This document shows, piece by piece, positions 54,623 to 64,000 of a stretch of 64,000 nucleotides of DNA. Position numbers and translations under genes: made by a program. Below the pieces are notes generated by a model. That model saw only the letters and a list, made by a program, of their open reading frames with translations. It ran no database searches and was not told the origin of the DNA. Source of the stretch: Hyaloperonospora brassicae (taxonomy: Eukaryota; Oomycota; Peronosporomycetes; Peronosporales; Peronosporaceae); the NCBI GenBank assembly GCA_947650285.1, contig CANTFL010000144.1, positions 310,001 to 374,000 on the forward strand. Reading direction: 5' to 3'. How positions within the stretch are numbered: position 1 is the stretch's first letter; the number at the start of each line of letters is the position of its first letter.

Positions 54623-57169
54623 ATGTGGACAAGCTGGATCGCTGCTTGCAGCTTGGCTGCAGCGGTGACGTACCCCAGTCTCGCCGGTGCAGCAGCCGAT
54701 ACCACTGATGTCCACGACGCCAGAGCCCAAGCAATCGTCGACAAGTTCACGACGATGCAATTGCTCGGACAAATGACCCAGGTCGATATAAACACGGTCA
54801 TGAACATCACTACCCAGACGCTGAACGAGACCGCCGTCCGTGCCTACGCCAAGCAGCAAGTGGGTTCGTACCTCAACTCATTTTTCTCGGCACGCCGAGA
54901 AGGCAACAAATACGGCTGGACGGCGACCGAGTTCCGTGGCGTGATCAAGCGTATCCAGGAAATCACCATGGAGGAGAACGGTGGGCACCCCATCATTTAC
55001 GGCATTGACTCGGTGCACGGAGCCAACTACGTCAATGGAGCCGTCATGTTTCCGCAGCAGATCAACATGGGCGCGAGCTTCAACCCCGATCTGGTGTACC
55101 AAGCAGGACGAATTGCGGCCCGCGACACGGAAGCTGCTGGTATCTCGTGGATTTTTGCACCGATCATGGAGATCTCGTACAATCCGTTGTGGGCGCGCAC
55201 GTTCGAGACGTTCAGCGAAGACCCCTACATGACCTCCGTGATGGCTGACGCAATCGTTCGCGGCCTGCAGAGCTACAACCAGACGGCGGCCTGCATGAAG
55301 CACTTTATCGGCTACTCCAAGACCGACAAGGGCCACGACCGTGACAACACCATCATCTCCGACTACGATCTTCTCAACTACTACATGCCGCCGTTCAAAG
55401 CAGCCGTAGATGCCGGTGTGATGACGGCGATGGAGACGTACACGTCGATCAATGGTCAGCCCGTCGTTGCAAGCTCTCGCATTCTAAACGATCTGCTTCG
55501 ATCGGACCTTGGGTTTGACGGTGTGCTCGTTACGGACTGGGCTGAGATCAACAATCTCAAGGACTGGCATCGCGTTGCCAAGACCTACGAGGACGCCGTG
55601 GCCTTGTCACTGACGCATACGTCGATCGACATGAGCATGGTGCCGAACGACGCGAACTTCATCGGCCATGCACAGAAGATGCTGGAGAAGCACCCGGAAC
55701 AAGAAGCCCGTCTGCGAGCATCGGTGGAGCGCATCGTCAGGACAAAGCTGCAGCTGGGGTTGTACGAGAATCCGGTTCCTGGGGAGGGGTACATCTCGAT
55801 GGTAGGCAACGACGACGACGTGCACGTTGCTCTGACCATGGCTCGCGAATCCATCGTGCTTCTGAAGAATGCTGACAACGTGCTGCCGCTGCCCAAGAAA
55901 GCGTCCGTCTTCCTCACGGGCCACTCTGCCGACGACGTCGGTAACCAATGCGGCGGATGGAGCAAGTCGTGGCAAGGGTACTCGGGCAATGTGATGTTTC
56001 CCCACGGCGTCAGCGTTCGCCAGGGCTTTGAAGGCTTGGTTGGCAACAGCTCGTTCACGTACTTCAATGGGCTGCAAGTCAACGGCAGTATTTCGGACGC
56101 GGACTTGGCGACAGCTGTGAAGCATGCTAGCGAGCACCAGTACACGGTTGCTGTCATTGGGGAGGGGTCTTACACTGAAAAGCCAGGCGACATTGATAAC
56201 TTGGAGCTGCCCGCAGGCCAGGTGAGGTACATCGAGGCTCTTCGTGCGACCAACACCACAGTGATTGTCGTGTTGTTTGGGGGCCGCCCTCGTCTTCTTG
56301 GGTCGATCCCTGCCAACTCGATGGCAATTATCAACGGCATGCTGGCCTGTGAGCTCGGTGGCCAGGCAATGGCTGAGATTATCTACGGGGAGGTGAACCC
56401 GAGCGGCCGCATGCCGATCACGTACCCGAAGGACCCGGCGAACGTTGCCATTCCGTACAACCACCTCGTCACCACTCGCTGTGCGAGCGACAACTGCCGG
56501 ATGGAATTTGAGTTCGGCGCGGGTCTCAGCTACACGCAGTTCAATTACTCGGGTCTGAGCCTGGACACGACGCGCCTGACGAGTGCGTCCGCAACTGTCA
56601 CTGCGAAGGTGACCGTTGCGAACACGGGTAATCGTGCCGGCAATGAGACGGTGATGTTGTTCGTGATCCAGCCGTTCCGCTCGATCTCGGTGCCGGAGAT
56701 GAAGCTCCTGAAGAAGTTCAAGAAGATTGAGCTGCAGGCTGGCGAGTCGATGGACGTCTCGTTCACGCTGACCACGGACGACGTGAGCGTCTATGACCCG
56801 CAGATCGGTAAAGGCTTGAAGCGCGTGTTCGAGGACAGCGACTATGTCGTGGCCATCAAGCCCGACACGTGGTGCGACGTGTACAACAACATCACACATC
56901 CGTTGTGTGCCCAGTTCAGCATTGACACGAGCGGAGCAGCCGCAGCAACACCCGTCCAGACCATTGTTGACGGAGCGCCCGTCGCCACCAGCACTGGATC
57001 AGCGCCAGTCGAGACTATCGTGGAGACGTTGCCTGTCGCCACCAGCGGTGACGCAGCGCCTGTCACCTCCAGCAATGGACCAGCGCCGGCCCAGAACATT
57101 GCTGCTGCAGGGCCCGTCACCGCCAGCGGTGAAGTAGTGTCCGTCATTACTGGTGGGCTGCTCGTGTAA
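54623..57169 (+). CDS. Secreted glycoside hydrolase family 3 beta-glucosidase
   Basis: 848 codons, intronless and intact. Residues 1-25 form a signal peptide (MWTSWIAACSLAAAV...). The GH3 N-terminal barrel, about 35-340, has GIDSVHGANY (127-136), FETFSEDP (194-201), KHFIGY (226-231) and VLVTDWAE (301-308), with Asp305 as the expected nucleophile. The GH3 C-terminal domain, about 408-630, starts RESIVLLKNADNVLPL. A fibronectin-III-like domain covers 660-730. These enzymes cut beta-glucosides and short beta-glucans from the non-reducing end; here probably extracellular, for nutrition or wall glucan turnover. The close wording GIDSxHGANY and FPQQINMGASFN recalls protist GH3 enzymes such as Dictyostelium gluA. 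The tail, 770-848, is a Pro/Thr/Ala/Val repeat (variants of APVATS) ending in a short hydrophobic VVSVITGGLLV, which could be a wall-facing stalk or weak GPI signal. It is flanked by transposons on both sides. Confidence 0.95.
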   Translation: MWTSWIAACSLAAAVTYPSLAGAAADTTDVHDARAQAIVDKFTTMQLLGQMTQVDINTVMNITTQTLNETAVRAYAKQQVGSYLNSFFSARREGNKYGWTATEFRGVIKRIQEITMEENGGHPIIYGIDSVHGANYVNGAVMFPQQINMGASFNPDLVYQAGRIAARDTEAAGISWIFAPIMEISYNPLWARTFETFSEDPYMTSVMADAIVRGLQSYNQTAACMKHFIGYSKTDKGHDRDNTIISDYDLLNYYMPPFKAAVDAGVMTAMETYTSINGQPVVASSRILNDLLRSDLGFDGVLVTDWAEINNLKDWHRVAKTYEDAVALSLTHTSIDMSMVPNDANFIGHAQKMLEKHPEQEARLRASVERIVRTKLQLGLYENPVPGEGYISMVGNDDDVHVALTMARESIVLLKNADNVLPLPKKASVFLTGHSADDVGNQCGGWSKSWQGYSGNVMFPHGVSVRQGFEGLVGNSSFTYFNGLQVNGSISDADLATAVKHASEHQYTVAVIGEGSYTEKPGDIDNLELPAGQVRYIEALRATNTTVIVVLFGGRPRLLGSIPANSMAIINGMLACELGGQAMAEIIYGEVNPSGRMPITYPKDPANVAIPYNHLVTTRCASDNCRMEFEFGAGLSYTQFNYSGLSLDTTRLTSASATVTAKVTVANTGNRAGNETVMLFVIQPFRSISVPEMKLLKKFKKIELQAGESMDVSFTLTTDDVSVYDPQIGKGLKRVFEDSDYVVAIKPDTWCDVYNNITHPLCAQFSIDTSGAAAATPVQTIVDGAPVATSTGSAPVETIVETLPVATSGDAAPVTSSNGPAPAQNIAAAGPVTASGEVVSVITGGLLV

Positions 57170-57844
57170 GTGGACGATGGCGAAGTACCCACTTTGAAAG
57201 CAAAGTCCACTTTGAATACACTGCAGCACTTGGCGCTCTCTATTGCGATCACTTTCTGTCCAAGTCCGTCTCACGTCTTGTCATTTGTCCGCGTTTCGTC
57301 AGGTGTCGAGTTAGGCTCAGCTGTCCGTCGATATCCGTTGTGCAACAACTTGTAGCCCTTTTTGTGTAAGGGCGTACCATCGTTATTTGTGGTGTGCATT
57401 TGCTCACCAGAGGTGACCTGTAATACTCGATGTGAAAAGCTGGCGAGTCTCATGATACGCGTACAACACGGAAACGTTGAGTGTTGATGTACCGAATTGG
57501 GTAAAGATGGTTTGCCGCGTCTGCGGTAGTCAGCACGACCATATACGCGCGGCCACGAAGACAGAACCGTTTTCATGACCGGTGATCAATCTCGAAGAGG
57601 TACCGACGTGCCCATCAATATGTCGTTAGGAAGCTCTTGGCTCGCTGTGATGTTGCCCGCTACAGTTCCCAGCATAGGGTCTGTCCATTTTTCTCGCGCA
57701 GAGATTAGTTGTAATCCTATAATGCCAGTACACACATCAGAAGAGCGCACAACCCCACCAGGAATCGTATCGAAAAAGGCCATCCTTGTCAAATTCTCTG
57801 CAATTTAAATAGGGAATTGCTAAATTCACACCCCTTTTCCTTAG
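57170..57844. other. 3' flank of the GH3 gene; no gene recognised
   Basis: Contains the gene's 3' untranslated region. A 77-codon open stretch at 57575-57808 has no recognisable motif. Nothing else supported. Confidence 0.4.
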
Positions 57845-58139
57845 ATTCACACCCTTCCTTCAAAATCTTATATATACAAGGTCGAGACCGAGACGAGTAC
57901 TGACTCAATTAAGCTTGCCGAAGCCGCTGCGTCTGACGTTGCTAGAGAAGCTGAAGCTGTGACGCTTACCGCGCAAACGGAAGCCGTTGCCGAGTCTATG
58001 ACGGTTGTAGAGAAGGAGAAGACGAACGTTGGCGCTACATTGGAGGGCGCTGTCGAGGTACAGGAGGCCAACGTCGAGCAAGTGGATACCGACGACAAAC
58101 CCGCATCTACTTCTATCACGGAGACGAATAGCAACTAAG
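57845..58139 (+). pseudogene. Ala/Glu/Thr-rich open segment without a start codon (gene fragment or last exon)
   Basis: The frame is open from 57845 to a TAA at 58137-58139 with no ATG at its head. From 57878 it reads KVETETSTDSIKLAEAAASD, then EAEAVTLTAQTEAVAESMTV and VEKEKTNVGATLEGAVEVQE, a low-complexity acidic sequence. Just before it TATATACAAG|GTCGAG would suit a 3' splice site, so it may be the last exon of a broken gene. The upstream part is not visible in the preceding 600 bases. Function unknown. Confidence 0.35.
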
Positions 58140-58665
58140 CTTTGAGTGGAGAAAACGGCTACATTTCCACACGAACGTGCCGTCTCCAGCTAAGTGTAAA
58201 CGCCGCTGACCATCACACGCAGGACCAAAGTGTACATTTTTCTCACGATGAAGTTTCAGCCGCATTCTGGTGAGGCAAAGACCACTGCCACCACAACGTG
58301 GGTGTTGAAGTAGGAACTGTCGTTCATGTATACAGTAGATCAATACCATCGTACCCGATACGCTTTTTGATACGAGGCGAAGTACTATACGTTGTTGCCA
58401 TCTCGAACTTTGCTTTGATCTGCACGGTTATCTTTGTGCCCTTGTCTCCGTATGATCGATCGACACTGGGTACTTCGTGACTTGGAACACAATCTCGTCA
58501 AGCGTAAATGTCACGATACATGGATTCATTCGAGGACAGTTGATCACAACTGCATTCCTCTCTGCCTCTCTATTGTCCGTGCTACCCGTATGTTCCTCAT
58601 GAGACGTTCAGTCGGCGGCACAAGTACAGCAAGTGACTGTGTCTATGTTAACATAAGCGCGTATG
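58140..58665. other. Stretch without a recognised gene before element 4
   Basis: Small open stretches on both strands (58116-58349 minus, 58298-58480 plus, 58434-58670 plus) show no family features. The bases next to the LTR are GTATG; the partner copy lies outside the window. Confidence 0.4.
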
Positions 58666-59058
58666 TGTAACGGGGCAGCCCGTTACATGAAATTGTCACT
58701 TTAAGGAAAGTGACAATAAAGAATATAAAGATGGATATTCTTTAAAACAATATCACCAAAGTGGTGATATTGAAGGGTCGACCAAAGGTTCTGTTCATTG
58801 GTTGATATCGTGATGATATCAACCCACCAATCGCCGCAAGACGCGCGCAATGAGTGGTGACGAGACGTCACCATACATGCAGTTATATTAGTATAATTGA
58901 ATTAAGTCAAACGAAGAGACAGTAGTTTAAAGACTTAATTTATTAATATAACAGTTTTACTTTTACCCTTACCTACGCTTCCCCGTTTGCCTCGTGTACG
59001 TCTGTCGGGGCACCCATAACCCTTGCGTTAAGTTCACGCAAGGGTGTGCCCCGTCACA
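58666..59058 (+). repeat. 5' LTR of element 4
   Basis: 393 bases, TGTAACGGGGCA ... TGCCCCGTCACA, so the ends are inverted copies of each other. It also opens with a hairpin, TGTAACGGG-GCAG-CCCGTTACA. Further hairpins are at 58692-58717, 58718-58743, 58748-58772 and 58800-58824. No second LTR is in the window, so the boundaries rest on these ends and the primer site. Confidence 0.85.
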
Positions 59059-59060
59059 CC

Positions 59061-59076
59061 TGGTAGCACTTTGTAG
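59061..59076 (+). other. Primer-binding site of element 4
   Basis: TGGTAGCACTTTGTAG begins two bases after the LTR end. The first nine bases are the same as in element 3 (33097). Confidence 0.72.
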
Positions 59077-59102
59077 TCCTTCCAAGGACCACATCATCCA
59101 AC

Positions 59103-60257
59103 ATGAACATGTTGGATGAAGAAGACACCTTTCACGCCACGCGTGAAGGGTTTACCCATTTGAGTGGCATCGAATGGGGTGCGGTAGAACGAATGAGTTC
59201 TACCGTAGGCGAACTCGTCGTCAGCACCATGTTGGAGTCTCTAGACCGAGACCAACAACATGCCGCTATCGCCAAGTTCATTCAGAATGAACTTGCTCTC
59301 GAGAGGGAGAAAGTAGCCTTGCTTCACCAGCAAGGCTCTCAACAGGCCGAGCAGTTGAGATAACTCGGTGCTCAACAGACGGAGCTGTTGAGACAGCAGC
59401 AACTCCATGCTGCTATGGGCGGGACGGCGCATGCGCGTCGTCCCGAAGTCATGAAAGTCGACATCTCCAAGTACAGTGGAGTCCCGGAGGACTCCCTGTT
59501 ACTATGGTTTGTCGAACTCGACAGAGCCCTAAGGGCTCGTCGCGTCGAAGATGAGCAAATGAAAATCACATTTGCTCAGACCCACTTGGCAGGGCGTGCC
59601 AAAACTTGGTCCGTGGGACTCGAGAGTAGCGACCCAAATGTGTTTAGGTCGCTAGATGACTTCAAGTCCCGGCTCAGACAAACGTTTGAGCCGCCACGTG
59701 CTGAGTTCAGGGCTCGCTCAGAGCTCCTGAAACTCAAGCAGGGTAAGCGTGATGTGCACGCTTACGCACAACATATACGACTCCTTGCGAGTAGTATAAC
59801 TGCCAACCCAGTACATGAACACACGTTGATTACGGTGTTCATGCAAGGGCTCGCAGAAGGGCCCGTCAGGAGCCACCTGTTCCGCCTTGAGCTGAATACG
59901 CTTGAAGAAGCGATATCAGCCGCGGAACAGGAAGACTTTAGCATGAGACAGGCTCATGCTAGCTCAAACTCTTACCGTCCACCGAGACGACAAGAGATCG
60001 GAGGTCCAGAACCAATGGACCTCTGCTATGTTGAGAGCGAGAGACCTCGCTCTACAAATAACAAGCGATTGCTGAAGTGCAATCGCTGTCAGAAGTTAGG
60101 GCACTTCGCACATGAGTGTAGTGCTCCACGCCCAGTACCAAACAGTACTGAGCGAAATGGACGACCTTTTGCCAGAAAGGGCAATGGGCGTGGGTCCAGC
60201 GCTGTTGCGAAGCCGCAACAGCGAGACGGACCATCAAAAAATGGTCGGGGTCAGTAG
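59103..60257 (+). pseudogene. Gag of element 4, one in-frame stop
   Basis: It starts at ATG 59103 and would be 384 residues; a single TAA at 59361-59363 splits it into 86 and about 298 codons in the same frame. The region around the stop is a Gln/Leu/Glu-rich coiled coil. The capsid domain follows: SLLLWFVELDRALRARRVED, AQTHLAGRAKTWSVGLES, FKSRLRQTFEPPRAEFRARS and FMQGLAEGPVRSHLF. A CCHC zinc knuckle, CNRCQKLGHFAHEC, is intact at 60079-60120. The tail is basic and Gly/Asn-rich. Gag would form the particle and bind the element RNA. Only one lesion separates it from an open frame. Confidence 0.88.
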
Positions 60258-60337
60258 GGGCGGAGCGCCCTACTGATCCAGCAACCTCAAGAGAATTTGC
60301 AAATCTCTTGACGAAAGTTGCTCCAGACACACAATAA

Positions 60338-62143
60338 TTGTGTGTCTCTGCACCTGGTGATGACGTTTCGCTCATCACCTTGAAGTTGGAAGCGACAAAT
60401 GATTTGTCGCTTCGTGCCCTAGTAGACTGTGGGGCGTCGAACAACTTTGTTCGTCGCCAGTCACTAGAGGGTCGTAGGCTCAAGTTCGTTGAGCGCGACA
60501 TTCCCCTCACAAGGATGACGGTGCGCCTTGCAACAGGCGCATCGATAACCGTTGAGAAACGTGTAGTAGGAATCCACTACACGTTAGAGGGCGAACAGTA
60601 CGATGATGACTTCATCGTACTAGATCTGGATGACAAATTCGATGTCATCCTGGGATTACCTTGGCTCAGAAAGTACGAGTCAAGAGTGAGCTGGCAGCAT
60701 CGATCCGTGAAGATGCCTGCTGCTTGTTCATCAGATAGCCATCTGATGAACATCTTGGAGCGTCCACAAGCGTGTGGATGTTCTGCGAGTGAGTGCGATG
60801 GCCTCACTAGCGGTACGGTCGTTAGCACGACTGCACAAGATCACAGTGTAGTTGATCACTACACTGTGGTGCAAGCTCCCGGCGTCTGTACAGAAGTACA
60901 GGCTGCGCCGAAGGTCCACCACTCGAATAAGTCGAGCGGACCGGGACATGGCTGCATGCCTAGCGGGCAGCATCTTAGAAGGAATAAGTCTGTTGCCCGC
61001 AAGGGGAAACATGAAAATCCTAGGTCGACTGGAGAGTCGACCGTAGAGGATCGGTTTTTGACTGTGGTTGCACAGCCACAGTCGGAAGACGTCGAGGGAA
61101 TAAGTCCCCACGTACTTGAGGAAGGAATTCCTCAAGAGTCGCTTGCTGAGGGATTAGGCCCTCAGCAACCTGTGGAAGCAAGTTCCCAGGAAGAAACCGA
61201 GACGTTGAACGTCTTGGTTAATGACGGATCAAGCGTAGGCGCTTATACGCTTGATCTGATTGTGCCTCCGAAGTTGACTTCGGAGATAACTCAGTTGCCA
61301 ACGCTAGAACCGAAACGGTTCTTGCGTGATCTGCGTAGTGGCAAAGTCAAGCAGATCTGCATACTCGTCACAGAGGACGAGTATGTGACCGACATTCGGT
61401 CGGCAACAGTATTTGCTGAGAACGAACGGGTTCTCAGCAGCTCATCGATGGACGAAAGTGTCCTCGATGAGAAGACTCGGATTGAGCGATACGCGTCCCA
61501 ATCCTGGGAGTCACTTCAGGCAAATCCTTTGTATAAGGATTTGATCGAATTCAGGGATGTGTTCCCTGAATCCGTACCTTGCGAGTTGCCTAAGGACAAA
61601 GGCACTCGACACGAGATCGAGCTCAAACCGGGCTCGAAATACTGTGTCATGAAGCAGTGGCCACTGCCTTGTGAACAAGTGATAGCGATCGACAAGTTCT
61701 TTGCCGATCGCTTAGCAGCGGGCCATGTGAGGGAATCAACATCCCCTCACAGCTCTCCGACCTTCTGTGTGCGAAAGGCCACAGGAGGGTGGCGGATAGT
61801 GCACGCATTCAACAAGTTGAATGCTGCAACGGTACCGGCTCTGACGCCGATACCGAGGAAGGACGTAATCATAGATGGTATGTCAAAGATTACCATCTTT
61901 TCGTCCATGGATCTGATGGATGGATTCTATCAGATCCTGATGCGTGAACGGGACGTCCCGTTCACGGCAGTGAGTACCCCCAGCGGGATGCTGTGGGAGT
62001 GGCTAGTGATGCCACAGGGGCTGAGTAATGCCCCTGCAACATCCAACAGATGTGTAACAAATCTGTTGAGACCGGTGCGAGACTTCGCACCGAGTTACTT
62101 TGACGATGTGTTCGTTCATAGCCGAGCTATGAACGAAAAATAA
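60338..62143 (+). pseudogene. Pol N-terminal part of element 4: retropepsin and reverse transcriptase
   Basis: An open frame of 601 codons after a stop at 60335, with no ATG at its head. It is in the -1 frame relative to gag, but gag ends 78 bases earlier. The protease has ALVDCGASNNFVRRQ with the catalytic Asp at codon 30 (60425) and FDVILGLPWLRKYE. A linker of about 250 residues follows. RT has TRHEIELKPGSKYCVMKQWP, VRESTSPHSSPTFCVRKATG, SSMDLMDGFYQILM, FTAVSTPSGMLWEWLVMPQG, and the YFDD box (62096-62107) in YFDDVFVHSRA. The frame stops at 62141, after a shift, just past the palm. Catalytic residues of both enzymes are kept. Confidence 0.88.
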
Positions 62144-62900
62144 GGAATTGGAAGTTCACGGATCTCACGTTCGTCATGTTCTTCAACTTATGCGCAAGCA
62201 TAAGTTGTACGCCAACCTCAAGAAGTGCATATTCGCGGCTAGCTAAATACCACTTCTTGGGTGCATCGTGGGTAAACACGGCGTACGCCCTGATCCCGAA
62301 AAGATCAAGGCGATCACCGACTGGCCAGTGCCAGTCGATGTCAAGGGACTAAGGAAGTTCCTTGGTCTTGCGGCGTACTTGCACAAGTACTCGCGCAACT
62401 ACGCCGAGATGACTGTTCATCTTTCTTGCTTGCTCAAGAAAAATGTCAAGTGGTCATGGAACGCTGAGTGCCAGCGTTCCTTTTAAGGTATCAAGCGGAG
62501 CTTGATGCAATCGCCGATCTTGGCGATTGCAGATCAGGACAGACCATTTCATGTGGTCTGTGACGCCAGCGATTTCGCAATCGGCTGTGCGTTAATGCAG
62601 TTCGATGCAGATGGCGCGGAGCGCGTCATCTGTTATCAGTCGCGTCAGCTGCAAGCAGCTGAGCGTAATTACCCAGTGCATGACAAGGAACTCCTTGCCA
62701 TGAAATACGCACTGGCTAAATTTCGCGTCTATCTCTTGGGAGATAGACCGTTTGTTGTCTATACGGACCATGCGTCATTACGCACGGCCGTAAACAGCCC
62801 ACACCTCTCGCAAGGATGGCGAGGTGGCTGTCTTTCTTCGCGGAGTATTACTTCTCCGTGGAGTATAAACCGGGACGACTCAATGTCGTCGCGGATGCTC
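62144..62900 (+). pseudogene. RT connection and RNase H of element 4, broken
   Basis: 62268-62486 reads GKHGVRPDPEKIKAITDWPV and KFLGLAAYLHKYSRNYAEMT, then a TAA at 62484. The same frame continues with PFHVVCDASDFAIGCALMQF (first acid), NYPVHDKELLAMKYALAKFR (Glu), and FVVYTDHASLRTAV (Asp). Near 62800 a frameshift leads to ARWLSFFAEYYFSVEYKPGR. All three RNase H acidic residues are present. 62144-62267 is stop-ridden. Confidence 0.87.
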
Positions 62901-64000
62901 TTTCGCGCCGGCCCGATTTCGAGCCGGACGCACAATTCAACAGTGAGGATAAGCCCACTGTTGCGACACTGTCAGTCAGTGTCCCGTCGTCAAGTTTACT
63001 TGACGACGTACGAAAGGCATACGCGGAAGATAAGGATCTTCTGCGATTGATGGATCATCTGGTAAATCCATCCAGTAAATCCATGAGGGATTTACCGGCT
63101 TTGTACCGATCCTCATCGGATCGGTATAGTACACGCAACGGATTGCTGTACTATACAGCTGTTGCCGACGACACGCCTCGTGTCGTCGTACCCGCTCATC
63201 ATGATTTGCGGTTGAGCATCATGTACGAGTGTCACGATGCCCCAACAAGCGGCCATCGTGGAAGGGAAAAGACTTACCTCACGGTAAGTCGTGACTGTAC
63301 TGGCCCCGCCAGTATCAGTTTGTTCACAAGTATATACGTGCTTGCGAAGTTTGTCAACGGGTGAAGCCTAGTCCTTCATCCCGTGCGCCATTGCAGCCTC
63401 TGCCTGTTCCGACAGAGTGCTGGCAGTCCGTTTCAATGGACTTCGTCTTCGGTTGTCCCGAAGACGCTCACAAGAATAATGGTATTCTTGTGTTTGTTGA
63501 CCGATTCAGCAAGATGGTCCATCTTGCTGCTGTCCCTGAGTCAATCAAGGCTCAAGGTTGTGCTCGTGTCTTTTTAGACACGGTCTTTAGACTCCACGGG
63601 TTACCCCGTAAACTCGTATCCGACCGTGACCCTCGGTTCACGGCGGAATTTTGGCAAACCGTGTTCCGTACTCTCGGAACACGATTGAAAGATGTCCACT
63701 TCTGACCATCCAGAAACAGATGGTCAGACGGAACGTGCGAACCGTGTCCTCGAAGAGATTCTTCGAGGATATGTCCACTCGATCCCGAGTTGGAGCGAAT
63801 TCCTACCCATGGTGGAATTCGCCATCAATAATTCGGTGCATGCTTCAACACAGCACACACCGTTTTACGTGAATGGCCTACGCCATCCACGAGTGCCCAC
63901 CCTTATAGAGTGTAACTCTTGGATAAGGGGGGAGGGACTCGCTCGAGCAAAAACCGTTTTGGCTCTTGCTCATCACGTGTCGACGCAAACGTCGTCACGT
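62901..64000 (+). pseudogene. Integrase of element 4, broken, runs off the window
   Basis: The zinc domain is spread over a shift: ECHDAPTSGHRGREKTYLTV (63226-63285), then in another frame ACEVCQRVK (about 63340-63365). The core 63361-63705 has QSVSMDFVFGCPEDAHKNNG (first Asp), VFVDRFSKMVHLAAVPES and KLVSDRDPRFTAEFW (second Asp). After a shift at about 63700 come HPETDGQTERANRVLEEIL (Glu) and NNSVHASTQHTPFYVNGLRH. The DD35E residues are intact. The C-terminal domain and any chromodomain lie beyond 64000. Confidence 0.87.

Larger units (their letters stand above)
58666..64000 (+). mobile_element. Element 4: Ty3/Gypsy retrotransposon rich in hairpins, incomplete at the window edge
   Basis: 5' LTR, primer site, gag, protease, RT, RNase H and most of integrase are present. 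The right end is outside the window. It is related to element 3 (same TGTAACG LTR start, same TGGTAGCAC primer site, similar Pol) but is a different family. It has one RNase H. The frame is interrupted by in-frame stops at 59361, 62141 and 62484 and by frameshifts near 62150, 62800, 63290 and 63700. The whole sequence, LTR and coding, is packed with short perfect inverted repeats; see findings. Confidence 0.92.

Noticed and set aside
55607..56899. A 430-codon open frame on the minus strand inside the GH3 gene.
   Set aside because: It is an antisense shadow of a GC-rich coding sequence; the plus-strand frame has clear GH3 motifs, a signal peptide and a promoter element.
60255..60340. A programmed -1 frameshift between gag and pol of element 4.
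   Set aside because: The pol frame is -1 relative to gag, but a stop at 60335 separates them and the frames do not overlap, so no slippage site can serve. The gap is more likely decay.

Overview
The window looks like a transposon-dense piece of an oomycete genome (Peronosporales: Phytophthora or a downy mildew). The signs are chromodomain-bearing Ty3/Gypsy elements, several with a second RNase H domain; hairpin-starting LTRs of the TGTAAC...ACA type; an intronless secreted GH3 beta-glucosidase gene; and a start-site element resembling the oomycete Inr+FPR promoter. Only one gene (54623-57169) is clearly intact. Nearly everything else is LTR retrotransposon in nested layers, and almost every element frame is broken by stops or frameshifts.

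Layout. (1) 1-29.8 kb holds two old Gypsy relics in opposite orientation. The left one is on the minus strand (1-4936 plus 16385-16655); the right one is on the plus strand (about 16.8-29.8 kb, with LTRs ending at 17647 and 29798). About 3.87 kb is shared as a near-perfect inverted repeat (left 1331-4936 + 16385-16655, right 19868-23730), although both relics are badly decayed and dissimilar just outside it. (2) Element 1 (4937-16384) is a full-length copy with two 1.3 kb LTRs inserted into the left arm; its 4-bp target duplication and empty site can be reconstructed. (3) 30208-31411 is a solo LTR of element 2's family. (4) Element 3 (32534-51980, plus strand) is a Gypsy copy with its own LTRs, split between protease and RT by element 2. 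(5) Element 2 (35173-46993, minus strand) has one LTR in its interior, with the polypurine-tract side and the primer-binding side both attached to it. It is circularly permuted, as expected if a one-LTR circle had inserted. It also carries an antisense coiled-coil gene between the chromodomain and the LTR. (6) 51981-58665 is a single-copy island with the GH3 gene. (7) Element 4 (58666 to beyond 64000) is another Gypsy copy whose LTR and coding sequence are tiled with short hairpins.

How the parts relate. Elements 1, 2 and the two relics form one family group: LTRs starting TGTGG/TATGG, primer site TGGTGCGCG, Gag with a CCHC knuckle, retropepsin, RT, RNase H, a second (archaeal-type) RNase H, integrase, chromodomain. 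This matches my memory of the dual-RNase-H 'Chronos' elements of oomycetes. Elements 3 and 4 form a second group: LTRs starting TGTAACG, primer site TGGTAGCAC, a single RNase H and, in element 3, a chromodomain. The GH3 enzyme would act outside the cell on beta-glucosides and beta-glucan oligomers.

The observations I would check first are the hairpin tiling of element 4, the circularly permuted element 2, the conversion-like identity tracts between old relics, the GATC excess in elements 1 and 2, and the antisense gene of element 2. All homology statements come from reading the translations; none was tested by database search.
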